Shown here: positions 18,344-29,848 of the stretch, one piece after another
How the letters are laid out: each line of letters opens with the position of its first letter
How positions within the stretch are numbered: position 1 is the first letter of the stretch
NCBI GenBank assembly: GCA_019671135.1
Contig: JAHRHY010000023.1
Location: forward strand, 248,001 to 312,000
Length of the DNA: 64,000 nt
Source: Linnemannia hyalina
Lineage: Eukaryota; Mortierellomycota; Mortierellomycetes; Mortierellales; Mortierellaceae
Reading direction: 5' to 3'
Made by a program: the position numbers and the translations under genes
Notes under the pieces: model-generated
Databases searched by the model: none
What the model was told of the DNA's origin: nothing
Seen by the model: only the letters and a program-made list of their open reading frames with translations

Positions 18344-19755
18344 ATGCGCGCCAACACGCTACTCTTTACTATCACCATATCCATCCTCCTCTCATACGCG
18401 AATGCAGCACCAGCTCCTATCCCAGATATCCCAGATATCCCAGACAGTCTTGAGATTGTCAAAGCTGACACCGCACAGCCCACACCACCTTCAGATCTAG
18501 TACACACGGTCGAGGCAGCTCTAGGTTCAATCGCAGACATCTTCCAATCCTTAAGCAATGGTGACTCGTCCCACGAATCCGATCAGACAGACTGGTCCTG
18601 CCAATTGACGGATGAGCATCCAAACCCTGTCATCATGCTTCATGGACTCATTGCTCCTTCATTCACAAGGTAAGCAGACGCGGGTTAAAACCATTTCATG
18701 AGTAAAGGGTGAAGCCGAGTTTGATATACCTGAAGGAAAAAATGACCGACAATTATTTTTTTTGGCTCTTTTGTGTTCAACAACCTCGCGATGGACATAC
18801 AAGCTGGAGAGCCATGGCCGAACGCTTGTCAAAAGCAGGATATTGTGTCTACCAGGTAACTACCTCCATCAACATGATCCAAGAACAGTGCTGGTTACCT
18901 ACTTTGTTCATTGGCAGCCCCCCCCTCTCCTGACACGTAAACATCCCCTCTCCCTTCCTCTCTTTCTTCTTGTAGCTCAAGTACGGGATGATCCCAGGTT
19001 TCAAAACTATAGGCGGCCTCACAGATATCCGCGAGTCCTCAAAAGAACTCGACGCCTTTATCACAAAAGTCCTTGCAGCCACGTCTTCCCCATCCACCCA
19101 AAAAGTCGACCTCATCGGCCACTCCGAGGGCACAGTTGTCGCCCGCTACTACCTCAAATTCCTCGACCGCCAAAGTCAGCCACAACAAAAGAGTGAGGAG
19201 GACACTACAGATGAGACGATCCACCAAGAACGGCCAGGACGTGTCCGCTCGTTGGTGAGCATCGCACCCGTCGGAAAGGGCACATCTGTCCAGGGCCTAT
19301 TGTCGATGACGCAAGTCCTGGGGGTCTTTGACTTTCTCGCTGACGCCGTCCAGCAGTACTGTGCCGCCTGTGTCCAGCTCCTTGAAGGCTCCGAATTAAT
19401 GAAGGCACTGTACGGAGACGATAGTCTGCAAGGTGAGGTTCCGGGCGTCCGGTACTTAAACATCGTCACAAGTCGCGACGATATGGTGACCCCCTTCACC
19501 AACGGCGTCATGACCGTACCCGAAGTAACCAAATCCACTGATGTGGCGAGGGTGAAAATCGAGGCGGATGCGCCGTGGTTACAAAACTTGGTGATTGAGA
19601 ACCACTGCGACGTCAATCCCAATTACTCGAACCACTTTGGCATCTTCCAGAGTCCGTTTGCCTTCCATGCCACAAACGCCTTTCTGTCATCCGATTCCGG
19701 CACGCTTGACGCCACCATCCCTTGCGCACTGGATCCCGACACCTCCTCGTCCTGA
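18344..19755 (+). CDS. Secreted alpha/beta-hydrolase lipase
   Basis: Triacylglycerol lipase/esterase-type hydrolase, probably secreted. Exons are 18344-18669, 18804-18855 and 18976-19755, giving 385 residues. Residues 1-22 form a signal peptide (basic start, hydrophobic LLFTITISILLSYANA, AxA cleavage site). The hydrolase core starts at NPVIMLHGLIAPSFTSW (the oxyanion-side HG motif). The nucleophile elbow is GHSEG with Ser176. Likely acid and His residues lie in SRDDMVTPF and near SNHFGI. The open frame extends upstream without a stop, but the ATG at 18344 is the one followed by a signal peptide. The frame only closes if the first intron ends at ACAAG (18803). It is divergent from nothing and converges with HYM1. 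Confidence 0.88.
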
Positions 19756-20075
19756 TTACCCATACTCACATCTCAATCCTGCATCCTCCTGTCAACTCTC
19801 AATACCCAATAATTAACACGTCTTGTTACAATCAATATTGGTCCAAGAATGCTGTTGTTTTTGACGTCTGTTTTTTTTTATCGAATGCTCATTTTTGGGA
19901 GGAAAAACAAAAAAGGATGAGGCGGGTGGTGTTCTTGTTTGAAATGTAGAAAGTAGTGGTTGGAACTGAGGGCACAGGTAAATGGGAGTTTGAGGAAAGC
20001 ACCCTTCCCAGCTTTCGTCCAAATGCTCGTCTGAAAACGTACTCCTTCCCTTTTTCGCACTCCTGAACTGCAAGG
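19756..20075. other. Convergent 3' region of lipase and HYM1
   Basis: AT-rich 3' UTR sequence of two converging genes. No gene seen. Confidence 0.5.
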
Positions 20076-23000
20076 TTATAAGTCCTGAATCTGCTTCAAC
20101 AAGAACGCCTTTTCATCGTTGAACTGCTCGTCCTCTATTGCATATTGAAAGAAAAAAAAAGTCAGGCACGTTAATAAGAGTAAGTGCGAACATTGTTTGT
20201 CAACCCACACATGCAAATGGATGCCAAAGTAAACGGCAATTTACCATTGCGGTCATTATGGAATGTGCTCAAGAAAGAGATGAGCTTGTCCTGGTTCTTT
20301 GCCAAGATATCCAACACAGGCTTGTTCTTATTGGGGTTTGCAACAAAGACCTATGACAGTGATAGCCAAAAAGTTAAGTTAGTGCCATGCCATGAGAGCT
20401 TACAGTAATAAGAGGGGCCAAATTAAATGACATTTGCAGTACCTTGAAGACGTGGAAGGCCTCAAACTGGATGTTGCGACTCCTGTCCTTCAACAGGTTC
20501 ATCATCAACTTCAAGTTGTCGGCGTTAGCAATGTATCGCGTCATGATCGTAAAGTTAGTCCGGTCCAAGAGAATCTCACCCAACAACTATTACGCACACA
20601 GTCAATAAAGGCAGTTAGTACAACATGTCTTCGCCGGAGAAAATGAAAAGGTTCAGATTTCGCCTTTCCTTCCTGTCAGCTGAACGCATTCGACAGTCGA
20701 TGGGACGTGTGCGTACCTTTAATGATTGACGCTTGGTGACATAGTTGTTCGACTGAAGAAGCTGGTTGTACTTATCGAAAAAGACGTCGTAGTTGCGCTC
20801 CAAAAAGTCAGCCACAAGAGTCTTGTGCCTGCTCAAGATTTCCTAAAAGAGCGGAGAGAAAACAAGGTCATAAAACGTCAATCGAGGAGGTTCGTAATAC
20901 GTCCAAGGGGAATACGAAACGCGCCATCCCATCCTTGCCGGCCCAATTGTTGGTTAATAAATATCCGAGAAGGGATGCCCTCGTACCTTGAATGTGGCAA
21001 AGGCGTCGCTGGCGATATCGAATGTGTTCATCTCCACATAGTCAAAGAACTTGTATACTTGGTTCGAGTTGAAGACAATCTTGGTCAACACCTCATGTCG
21101 CAAACACTCCCGCAAGATCATGCCACAGTTCAGCGCAATTTCCTGGTTTTCGTACCTAAGCCAGTAGGAGTCAAAATAGCGTTAGGGAGAGTGTATTTTG
21201 TATCCCATGTTGTTGTTGCAAAATAGTCGAAAAAAGTCAAGCTTTGCATCGCCCAGAATAGGGGTTAGGTAAAAGAGCAGGAGGACTCTGCCATGACGAA
21301 AGTTTACATAAAGCCAAGTATCCCCATTGTTCCACCAGCCCCTTTGTTCCCTCACGACTAAAAAAAAAAATGTAGGAACGCGTCTCCTGGTGTCACGATC
21401 TCCTCTCTCTCCACCCCCTTTTTTCGATCTCACGCTGTTCTGCGCATGGTGAGGCAAATAAATCCGCTGCATTCATGCACTCATCCCTGGCAAGGCCGAG
21501 GAGTATTACAAGCCAAGGAGGTAAAGATGTGCTTTGGTTTTTGTATTGCAGGGCAGGGTAAAATCAGGGCAATTGACATTGACCAAGGAAAGAGAATACA
21601 TGAAATGAAAGCGAGGAGGGCGAATCCAGGCAACAAGAAACAAGACCTCATTATTGTCCGCTTTCCTTTCGTCCCCCTTTTTGATGCTATGAATGGTCAA
21701 TAAGGAGATGCAGTAGGGCAGATGGGAATACGCAACAAGAACGAGTACACCCGTAGAATATCGTTCCTGTCGTGGCTGTGGTTGATTCACAATACGAAGA
21801 TGTCCCATGAGTTCGCCCACCCTTCCTCCTTTTTCTCTTTTTCAGCCAATTCGACTCGACTCAACCCAAACAAAAACCTTCTCCTGAAAAAAAGTCGACT
21901 AGGGTTTGTTGGCTGTCGACTCCCTTCCAGTAACAACTATGATGAATCCAATTGTACAAGGGGTCTCGAGACCCTCTTTTTCTCCTGTGACGCAAGATCG
22001 TAGTCAACTTATTTTTGGTGAAGGCGTTTTCCGTGGAAAAAGAACCAAACATGATGACCCCACAAGTGAGAGGTCATGCCAAACTTTGTCCATCCGATCG
22101 TCTGTTTGTGTTGTGTCTGTGGGTCCTCGTGTCATCCCGCCTTTTTTTCCTTGCACTGCTCTGCACTGCTCTTGTTGTTGTCCGTGGAGATGATAATGGC
22201 GAATGAGATAATGCAACGAAAGCAGAAACACATACCCTTGGATCAAGGTGAAGAGAATCTGGTCGCGCGTGCAGAGATATTCGACCGTGGGAGAGCGGGA
22301 TCCAATGTGACGTCGGAGCAAATTGTTGAAGATCTGGGCAACGTCCTTCTTGGCCTCAAACTCGAACCGGCCAATGTTGTCGACCAGCAGCTGCAGCAAG
22401 TTATTGGTATACACCTCCTGTGCCAATTGAGCAACAGTCTCTGGGACAGGGTCGTTTTCTATGAGGATTGGATAAAGAAGGAAAAACAACAAAGGAATCC
22501 GTCATCGATCCACGTGGGTGAGATCATAACGCGTGCACCTTTTCTATGTTAGCGAAAGTACATTGTCATCTGGTAAAAAAAAAAAGGTTCTCGTTTGTAC
22601 GAGAAAGTAGAGAGAAAAAAGAGACTTCTAACTTGCCACTATCACCATAGAGCATGGTCTTGATGGCCACCAGGATCTTGGAGATGTCTTCTGTGGCCTA
22701 AAGTGCGAAATAAAGAAGAGAAGAGCACGATCGTCAGTACTGTGAAGATGTGGCAGTTCATTCGTGTACGCACAATAACGACGATATATTTCGGCCTTTT
22801 GTTTATTCTTGCAGAGAAATCGGAGGGAAGGTCGATGGACGCGTTCTAGGTCGAGTCAATTGGATTCCTCTCTCACGCCTGTGTTTATTTTGCAAATGAA
22901 TAAAGAGCTCACTTTCCCTTATCGCCCTCATCCTTCGTACATTCACACACTCTTTCAACTCTTATTCTCTTGTCCTGAGTCTCTTTTTCATTTTTGCTCT

Positions 23001-23613
23001 GATTGCAACGAATCGTTCTCCTTGGGTCGACAACAGTATAAAGGGCGAGAAGTGGACAACATTGTTGGGGTTGTTGAGATTTTGCTGAGCGAGACGCAAA
23101 AGTAGGAAGGAACACAACAACAAACGACGCAATGAAAAAAAAAGTGAACGAGAAAAAAGCTCATAAAATAATAGAGCAAATAACGTGTCTTCCCCACAGC
23201 TATTATACAAAGACGTTTCTTTTTTAGATGGTGTTTGTTCAGGTACAAGGTAAGGTATAGCAACCCTCCGGGTGAACACCACTTGTCAATATTGATAACC
23301 AACAGGACTGAGGTATGTGTGTGTAAGTATGTGTGTTTTGTGGTTGGAAAGAGATGTTGAGGACCGCTTGACAGCAAAAAGCGGATTATCGATAACAAAG
23401 GGGTGTCTTTGTTTGAAAGACAGAATGACCATAGTGTCTTGTCCTGTTATTTCACACATGGAGTATTTTTGATGTTGATCCGAATTAAAAGGTCAATGGG
23501 CTTGAATGAGGAAGTACCTTTTTCCTGTCTGGCCCGTCAAGCTTCTGGATGGACTCCTTGAGGTTGCGGGCGAGTTCGTAAGGAGTCTTTGGTTTTGATT
23601 TGAAGAAGTTCAT
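20076..23613 (-). CDS. HYM1: MO25/Hym1-like scaffold protein
   Basis: Armadillo-like scaffold of the RAM/MOR network (partner of STE20/LKB1-class kinases) that controls polarity and cell separation. Eight exons in order of translation: 23518-23613, 22637-22697, 22236-22458, 20987-21155, 20717-20842, 20443-20586, 20245-20350, 20076-20134. They give 327 residues against about 340 usual. Landmarks are the start [11 protein letters not shown], then [41 protein letters not shown] and [20 protein letters not shown], closing at LLKQIQDL. All are strongly conserved from yeast to animals. Introns of 1080 bp and 820 bp are long for this locus. The second intron has a GC donor (GCAAGT at 22636). No close alternative identity. 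Confidence 0.95.
22459..22636 (-). other. GC-AG intron of HYM1
   Basis: Exon 2 must end GATAGTG and exon 3 begin AAAACGACCC to give [10 protein letters not shown]. The donor is therefore GCAAGT rather than GT, with acceptor CTCATAG. All other introns modelled in the window are GT-AG. Confidence 0.8.
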
Positions 23614-25911
23614 GGTGTGCTGTGAGAGATTCAGGGTGGCTACTTGTGTGGGCGGTGAACAAGGGGAGGAGAAGGAGTGAAGAGGGATGAGTAGGGGCGA
23701 GAAGGCGAGGAAGGTGGGAGTGCTGGGTATGTGTCCGAGGAGTGAAGTGAGTGAGAGGGCGAAGGATGAGGTGGTGGTGGTGAAGAGTGAAGGAGAGTGA
23801 AGGATGAGTTGAGGAGAGGAAGAAGGAAGAAGAGAGGAGGAGGAGAAGAAAGGAAGAAAAGAATGAGAGAGAGAGCGAGAGAGAGAGAGAGCCAAAAGAC
23901 AAAGGAAGTGAGAGTGAGAGGGATTTTGCCTGAGAGGGTTGAGACCAGGCACAGATCCATCTGAATCAGGTTCACTAGAGAAAAAAATGATGATCCACGC
24001 TGTGTCAAACAGACATATAAAAATGCATCATCGGATGAAGGGGAAAAAGGGGGAAAGAGAAGAAGGACATCTTGATCGTTCTCTTGCACTCCTATCTCTC
24101 AGACACACTCATAAAACGCGCGATTGATTGTCCTCTGTAGTCAACTTGTGCCTGCAGGTCGTCATCATTCATCCTCCTTCCTTCTTCTTCTTCTTCTTCG
24201 TTCCTTCCTCCTTCCTTCCTCCCTTGCTCGTCGTACATTTTTGAACACTGTTGGGTTTTAGCATCGCGGGAAGATGTAAAAATCAAGAAACCCGATGGTA
24301 AACATCTCACCCACCATCGCATTAGTCGCTTTAACCACGACGGGACGAAGGAATTCATGCCAGTGCCATTGCCACGCCATGATTTAACCCGAATGGTCGC
24401 ATGGTCAATTGAACTTTTTTTTTTTTTTTTTTTTGTGGAGTATGGAGCAAACACCATCCTAAACCCATGCAAGCCAACCCCATCTATCAATCGAAAAGCT
24501 GGCGACCTGTGGGAACAAAACAAAAAAAAAAAAAAAAACGGCAAAGAACCTGGTTGATACTACAGGGATTTCTCCTTTTCGCCTATCTCTCTTTGTTCTC
24601 TCCATCTCATCTAGCCTTGTCCTTGAGTTTTTTTTTTTCTCACACTGACACCCCTACGTTCTTCCTCATTCTATATCACACCATGTTAGCCATTACACAA
24701 ACCATACCGTCTCGCGCCACGCCACCTTATTCACGCCACAAAAAGCAACTTTCCAGTTCCCGCTTGCAACTTGGCGTGTAACAAACAAAAAAGTAATTGC
24801 TCACCATTCTTTTTTTTTTTTTTTTTTTTTTTTTCGGTCGACAAACAGACAAGAGAGGGCTGTAGCTTCTTTGACCGAAATTCCAAAACTTCTTTTCTAC
24901 TTTTTTTTTTTTTTTTTTTCTCTCCCTCGCCGTCGTTCATCTTTCTACTTTGAACGTATCCATCGGGCCCAAGGCGAGGCGTGGGGCTAATGCGTGGCAC
25001 AATAAACTTCTCGAATCGTGGCGCTGTGTGGGAAGGAAGGAAGGAAAGGAAGAGAAGAGAGCTTTCACTTCACACACACACACAACTGGTATTCAACAAC
25101 AACTGCAAAACAGCAACAAGCTCAAAGTATCATACATATTGTACTGCGTCAATGACGATGAATTAGTGTCTTTTTTTATTGTTTTTGTTTTTGGGTTTTA
25201 TCTTCCCGACTGACATCGAACAGCCACTCCGAAACGTTGGTTCTGCTACTGTAGTCATAGATACAAGTTCCACAAAAGACCGGCTGTTGTGATTGTCTTG
25301 CGATCCTGTGTCACTCACTGACTCTCCCGAAGCCGTATTTTTTTTTTTCATTTCCATCCCAGCCCACCATACTTGCTGGCCGTAAGGGTCCTCCTTTTAT
25401 CATCTACGATTGATGGCTAGAACAACCAGGAGGGAAAAAAAACGCGTCTTTGATGGTAATTACTTTTTATGTTTTAATCGAGAAGGGAAGGGTATGCAAC
25501 AGGTTTCGCGTAAAAAAAATAGGTGGACAAATTAAGTGAGGAAGAAAAGAACAATATTCCTTTGAAAAAAAGAACTGCGACCCTATGCTTAGACAGGAAG
25601 TCTCTGTCCGCTGATGCGATCCACAATCTATTGATCATCCGACGATGTACAGAAAATAGATGAGGCGCGATTAATAATCTTTTTGAATGCCATTGTCCCT
25701 CATATCCGTAGGTAGAGTCCTTGTTTGTTGGTAGTGCCGACCGTGCCCTTCTTTCAAGGATCCCGAGGCTCAGGAAGGAACTGTTTTTCCACAGCACCAT
25801 TTCCGATCCGCGCAAGTTCATGAGAAGTGAGAATAAGAGACGTGTCGGAAGGAGAGAGAGACATGAGATGAAAAGACGTGATGAGCATCCAGACTACCAT
25901 CAACACGTCCA
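23614..25911. other. 2.3 kb intergenic: HYM1 promoter to GOT1 3' end
   Basis: Polypyrimidine/polypurine-rich, with long homopolymer runs (T-runs near 24414-24434, 24810-24834 and 24901-24920; A-run near 24521-24538) and a GA-rich block 23660-23890. The open frames in it are simple-sequence artefacts. No gene seen. Confidence 0.5.
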
Positions 25912-27080
25912 CTATTCAACCCTGTTATCCTTCAGGTAATACAAAAGGGTTCATACATGTCGCCGTCAGTCTCCAATGCTGTTTGTTCCCAAACGTTACC
26001 TTGGAGATTCCAGGCGCGCTCAAGATGTTTCCAATTACGGGCAATCTCCTCAAGAATCCGATAATCACAGGGAAGAAATCACTAATTGAGCGGAAAGAAA
26101 CGATCGTTAGCATGCATCACTTGCAAGCTAGGGCAAAGGACATGAAGACCAAAGACGATAATGCGCCATCCTGGTTCTCTTACCCAAAGAGGTTGATGAA
26201 TCCAAAGAGCTCGACGAGGATGCCGATGATGGGCCACTTGATAAAGATGAGAAGGATGCCCAAAAAGAAACAGACTGTCCCCCGGATCTTTTGAGGCCGC
26301 GCGAAAAAGAACATTGTCTTTTGAGGTCCGATAACCATCGTCAATCCTGCCAAGAACAAGATCTATTTTTTTGGAGGGTGTAATAAGGTCCAGGAGTTAA
26401 AAAGAAGGGTTAATGGAATGGTGTTGCGTTACGTATATCCTTGACCAGAAAAAGTGTAGAACTGTTCCTTGTCCATTGTTCGGACTCGTCCTTGTTCACT
26501 TGTCCTGCCCAGCCAAACGATGGAATCTTTCCTGCTGTTGGAAAGCAAACCATGTCCAACCGATACTTTCGATCCATGCGATGCCATGTCCATCAAAGGA
26601 TCGATATCTCCCGCTTCCAATATCTTCTCCTCTTGCTCTCTCTCTCTCTCTTTCTTCCTTGAGTAAAGAACCCTTCCGTCGAAACCCCGGCCGGTAGAAC
26701 CAAATCCTGTGGTATCCGAATCCTGGCTTTCTAATCATCTCCACAGAGGTCTCCAGAAGTCATCGTCCAGCCGCATGTTCCCCTTCGAGTCTCCTTCCAT
26801 CTGTCAATCGGATGACACCCCTCCAAAGTTGGAGTAAGAGTTTCAGCTTACGTTTCCGATGGCCAAGAGTCCGCCGTCAAAAAACATCATCACGCCCATC
26901 AGCATAAAGAACAATCCGAACGCCGTCAGTCCCACTCCAATCTCTATTTTCCATTCAAAAGAAGAAGCAACGAAAAAAAGAAGTCAGTTTTATACAGTAG
27001 ATGTGGCCAAAGTAGGTATGGGTCGGCCGCTTTGTTTGCCCAAAGTTGTTGCGTTTACTCTGTGTGTCTGAAAGCCACAT
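25912..27080 (-). CDS. GOT1: Golgi transport protein GOT1
   Basis: Small four-pass membrane protein that helps ER-Golgi transport and COPII vesicle fusion. Exons in order are 27059-27080, 26852-26943, 26184-26362, 26000-26081 and probably 25912-25929, giving about 130 residues against about 138 usual. Visible landmarks are MWLSDTQ-KIGVGLTAFG, FFDGGLLAIGN, LFLAGLTMVIGPQKTMFFFA, then IKWPIIGILVELFGF, DFFPVIIGFLRRLPVIGNIL and APGISK. Each hydrophobic block matches a membrane span. The first coding exon is only 22 bp. The last exon is uncertain: an AG at 25930 gives DNRVE-stop, and another acceptor a few bases further on would give a different short tail. Confidence 0.9.
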
Positions 27081-27496
27081 GGTCATCGTTGTATAGTTCT
27101 TTTTTTTTCGTTGGAAGGTGGAAAAGGAGAGTGGGAGAGGTGTTGGTGTTTGTCGTGAGGAGTGAAAAAGAGGTGATGAGAAGCGGAGATGACAAAAGAG
27201 TGAGAGAGAGCGTGAAAGTTGCAAGAAAGCAAGGACGTGTCAAACCATATGGTTAAGGCTGATCAGTCTTATTCTGTGACGTGGTTCCACCACAGGACGG
27301 TTGGGACAACATGAAAAGGAAAAAAAGAAAGTTCGTATCTGTTGTCGTGGCATGTCACTCCGAAGCATTGCACACGGGGCGTGTACCGTATTTTGGTTTA
27401 TTATTAGCAATGAATTAGTGTAGATGCAATAGAAGTGGGTGTAGTAGGTGCGAGAATGGAGGGATATCGAGAGAATGGACGGCTTGGCACAGAAAA
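27081..27496. other. GOT1 promoter and HAP5 3' region
   Basis: Short intergenic stretch between two minus-strand genes. A TGATCA palindrome occurs near 27260. No gene seen. Confidence 0.45.
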
Positions 27497-29094
27497 CTAC
27501 CAACCCTCAGGTGGCAACTGCTGCGACCCGTCCTCCGACGAATGCTGCTCATTCGACATATGCTGTTGATGTTGCTGAAGGTCATACCGTTGATTACCAT
27601 GCTGTTGTTGCTGTTGTTGCTGCTGTTGCTGCTGTTGTGCCATTTGCGCCCTCATGTACTGCAATTGAAGCTGCTGCTGATACGGATCCATTCCTTCGCC
27701 GACACCGCCAGGAGCCTATTATTCACGGTTGTCATTCATTATGCCACAGAAACACAAACGTTGGTCAGAGCGGGTTCAAGCAATAAAGAGCCCAATCCAT
27801 TCCACAACCTCCACATATCCATCCTTTCATACCACGTTCCCATTCAAACACACAACAAATAACGAACGTCAAGACCAAGCACGACGAAAAACTTACCATG
27901 GCGAACTGCCCACTCTCAAGGATACCATAAGGATACCCATACCCCTCCAACCCAATCGGTCCTCCACTGCCACCTGCAGCAGTAGGCCCACCAGGTCCAG
28001 CACCGCTCATGTTAGGAAACGATTCCTGACTACGTCGATGTTCAATCCCCCCACCAGACGCCGACTTGCTATGACCACTCGCGGCCTCCTTGGCCTCCTT
28101 TGCAGCCTTGAACTCTTCACGGGGGACAATGTCGATCAAGAAATCAAACATGTCGGTTTTGGAGATAGCTGCCGCAATGTCGCTCCTCTGCAGTGTCCGC
28201 CGCTTGTTTTCTTCCGCATGGATCCTAATGGTGTTTGTATTGCAGGTATGTACAAAAGACAACGTACGAAAGAAAAAAGTGAGAGAGGAAGAGAGAAAAG
28301 AGACAGAGGAGATGAGCACAGGTGACCATGTCAAAAGAGGAGATGACCGTTGTGTTTTTTTTTTTTTGCATGATTAGTATCCGTCATCTGGTTGGATAAG
28401 CGAACGCACTTGCTCCTATATTTTTAATATGGCGGCTGTTGCTGGGGGAGGCGGGAAGAAGAGAGAGAAAGATGTATGTGTCTTACCATGCGCGGATGGT
28501 CAGCTCCGTAATGAAGATCTCGCACCCCTTATCGAATATCATCGGTGCCTCCGCCGAGATCATCTTCGCCTGATATGCAGAAGTATTTTATTCGTCGTAC
28601 AAGACGCAATAGATGTTAGATACCTTGGTTCCCAATCATCTTTCCCCTCGCATCCATGCCAACACTCGAGTGTAACTTGCTCAGCAAAACAAACGAGGAC
28701 AAAAAAAAAAGCAAAAGCAAAAGCAAAGACAACAGAAACATCAAAACGACAAAAAGACCGCTGCCACTCCTTCATTTACCTTGACATCCTCATCAGTCTT
28801 CATAACCTTCTTGATCCTCGCCAACGGCAAATGATGGATCTTGAAGTCCTGCGGCACATTCTCGATATCATGCATCTGGTTCACCCAGAACGAATGTAAT
28901 AACTGCATATGGGCATGTTGCATCGGTGGTTGAGGTGGGGCGCCGCTGATGGGGTCATGCTGTTGTGGCTGTTGGCCCATCATCGGATATTGCTGCTGTT
29001 GTTGCTGGTGTTGGAGTTGCATTTGGTGTTGGTAGTGTGAGGCCGCAGTGGGGTCGTATGCAGACCCTGCCGAGCCCTGTCTTTGGTGGGCCAT
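27497..29094 (-). CDS. HAP5: CCAAT-binding factor subunit HAP5 / NF-YC
   Basis: Histone-fold subunit that dimerises with HAP3 and recruits HAP2 to bind CCAAT boxes in the nucleus. Exons in order are 28780-29094, 28487-28569, 27897-28224 and 27497-27715, giving 314 residues. Residues 1-65 are Gln/His/Pro-rich. The conserved core runs from [17 protein letters not shown] through [48 protein letters not shown] and [12 protein letters not shown] (about residues 69-165). The C-terminus has a glycine-rich part and a Q12 tract coded mostly by CAG/CAA. At exon 2 two acceptors six bases apart (CAG then AAG) would give VKAKMIS or the family-typical VKMIS. Both keep the frame. Confidence 0.94.
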
Positions 29095-29848
29095 GGTTGT
29101 GCTTTCAGTTTTGCCTGTATGTCTGTGCTTGTGTAGTTATTGTGGTTCCTTCCTAGACGAGAGTTTTTTGTGTTACGATCCTGGTTGTGGTTGTTGTTTT
29201 GTTGTTGTCGGAATAAGAATAAAAGAATAAAAGAATAAAAGAATGAAAGAAGAGAGGAAGAGTACAGAAAGGGAGAGAAATGAAAAAGGGAGGGAAAAGT
29301 ACGGAAAAAAGAAGAGAAGACGAATAGAAAGAGAGAAATGAACTCGAGAAACACAAGGTGAGTTGAGGGTATGTGAAGCAAGTTGTGAACGACCGAAGAA
29401 AAGAAAGGACTTCTTTACTAGACCAGAGGGAGGGAGAAGAAAAGAGGAGAGACAAAGAGGACGACACCTCTACCGACCAATCGTGAGAGACCAGAGACAG
29501 CCACTTTTTTCTGTGTCACAAATGAGGCTTGATCACTGGTGAGACAACCGCAAAGAAAAGAAACAAAAAAAAGGGAAAAAATGGAAAAGGCGGGAAACCC
29601 AGAACCACCATTGCGCAACAACAACAACAGCAACAACACCATCAGCGACAAGAGAACTATACCGTATGGTAGTCAATGCAGAAGCGTAAAAAAGAAAATA
29701 TCCATGAAATGAAGGATGTATTTAGATTTCGAGTAAAATGTGTTTGGTATGCTTTGCTTTGAGAAGCCTTGGTCTCCCATCCATGGTTCAGATGTGTCTG
29801 TCAAACGAACTCGTGACACAATCAACCGGTAGACATCACCATGGAATT
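29095..29848. other. HAP5 promoter region
   Basis: Between the HAP5 start and the PTPA 3' end. Contains GA-rich and AAGAATAAAAGAATAAA-type simple sequence (29205-29260). No gene seen. Confidence 0.5.

Noticed and set aside
24092..24544. 150-codon minus-strand frame near poly(A)/poly(T) runs
   Set aside because: Largely homopolymer-derived (F and E runs); no support for a gene.
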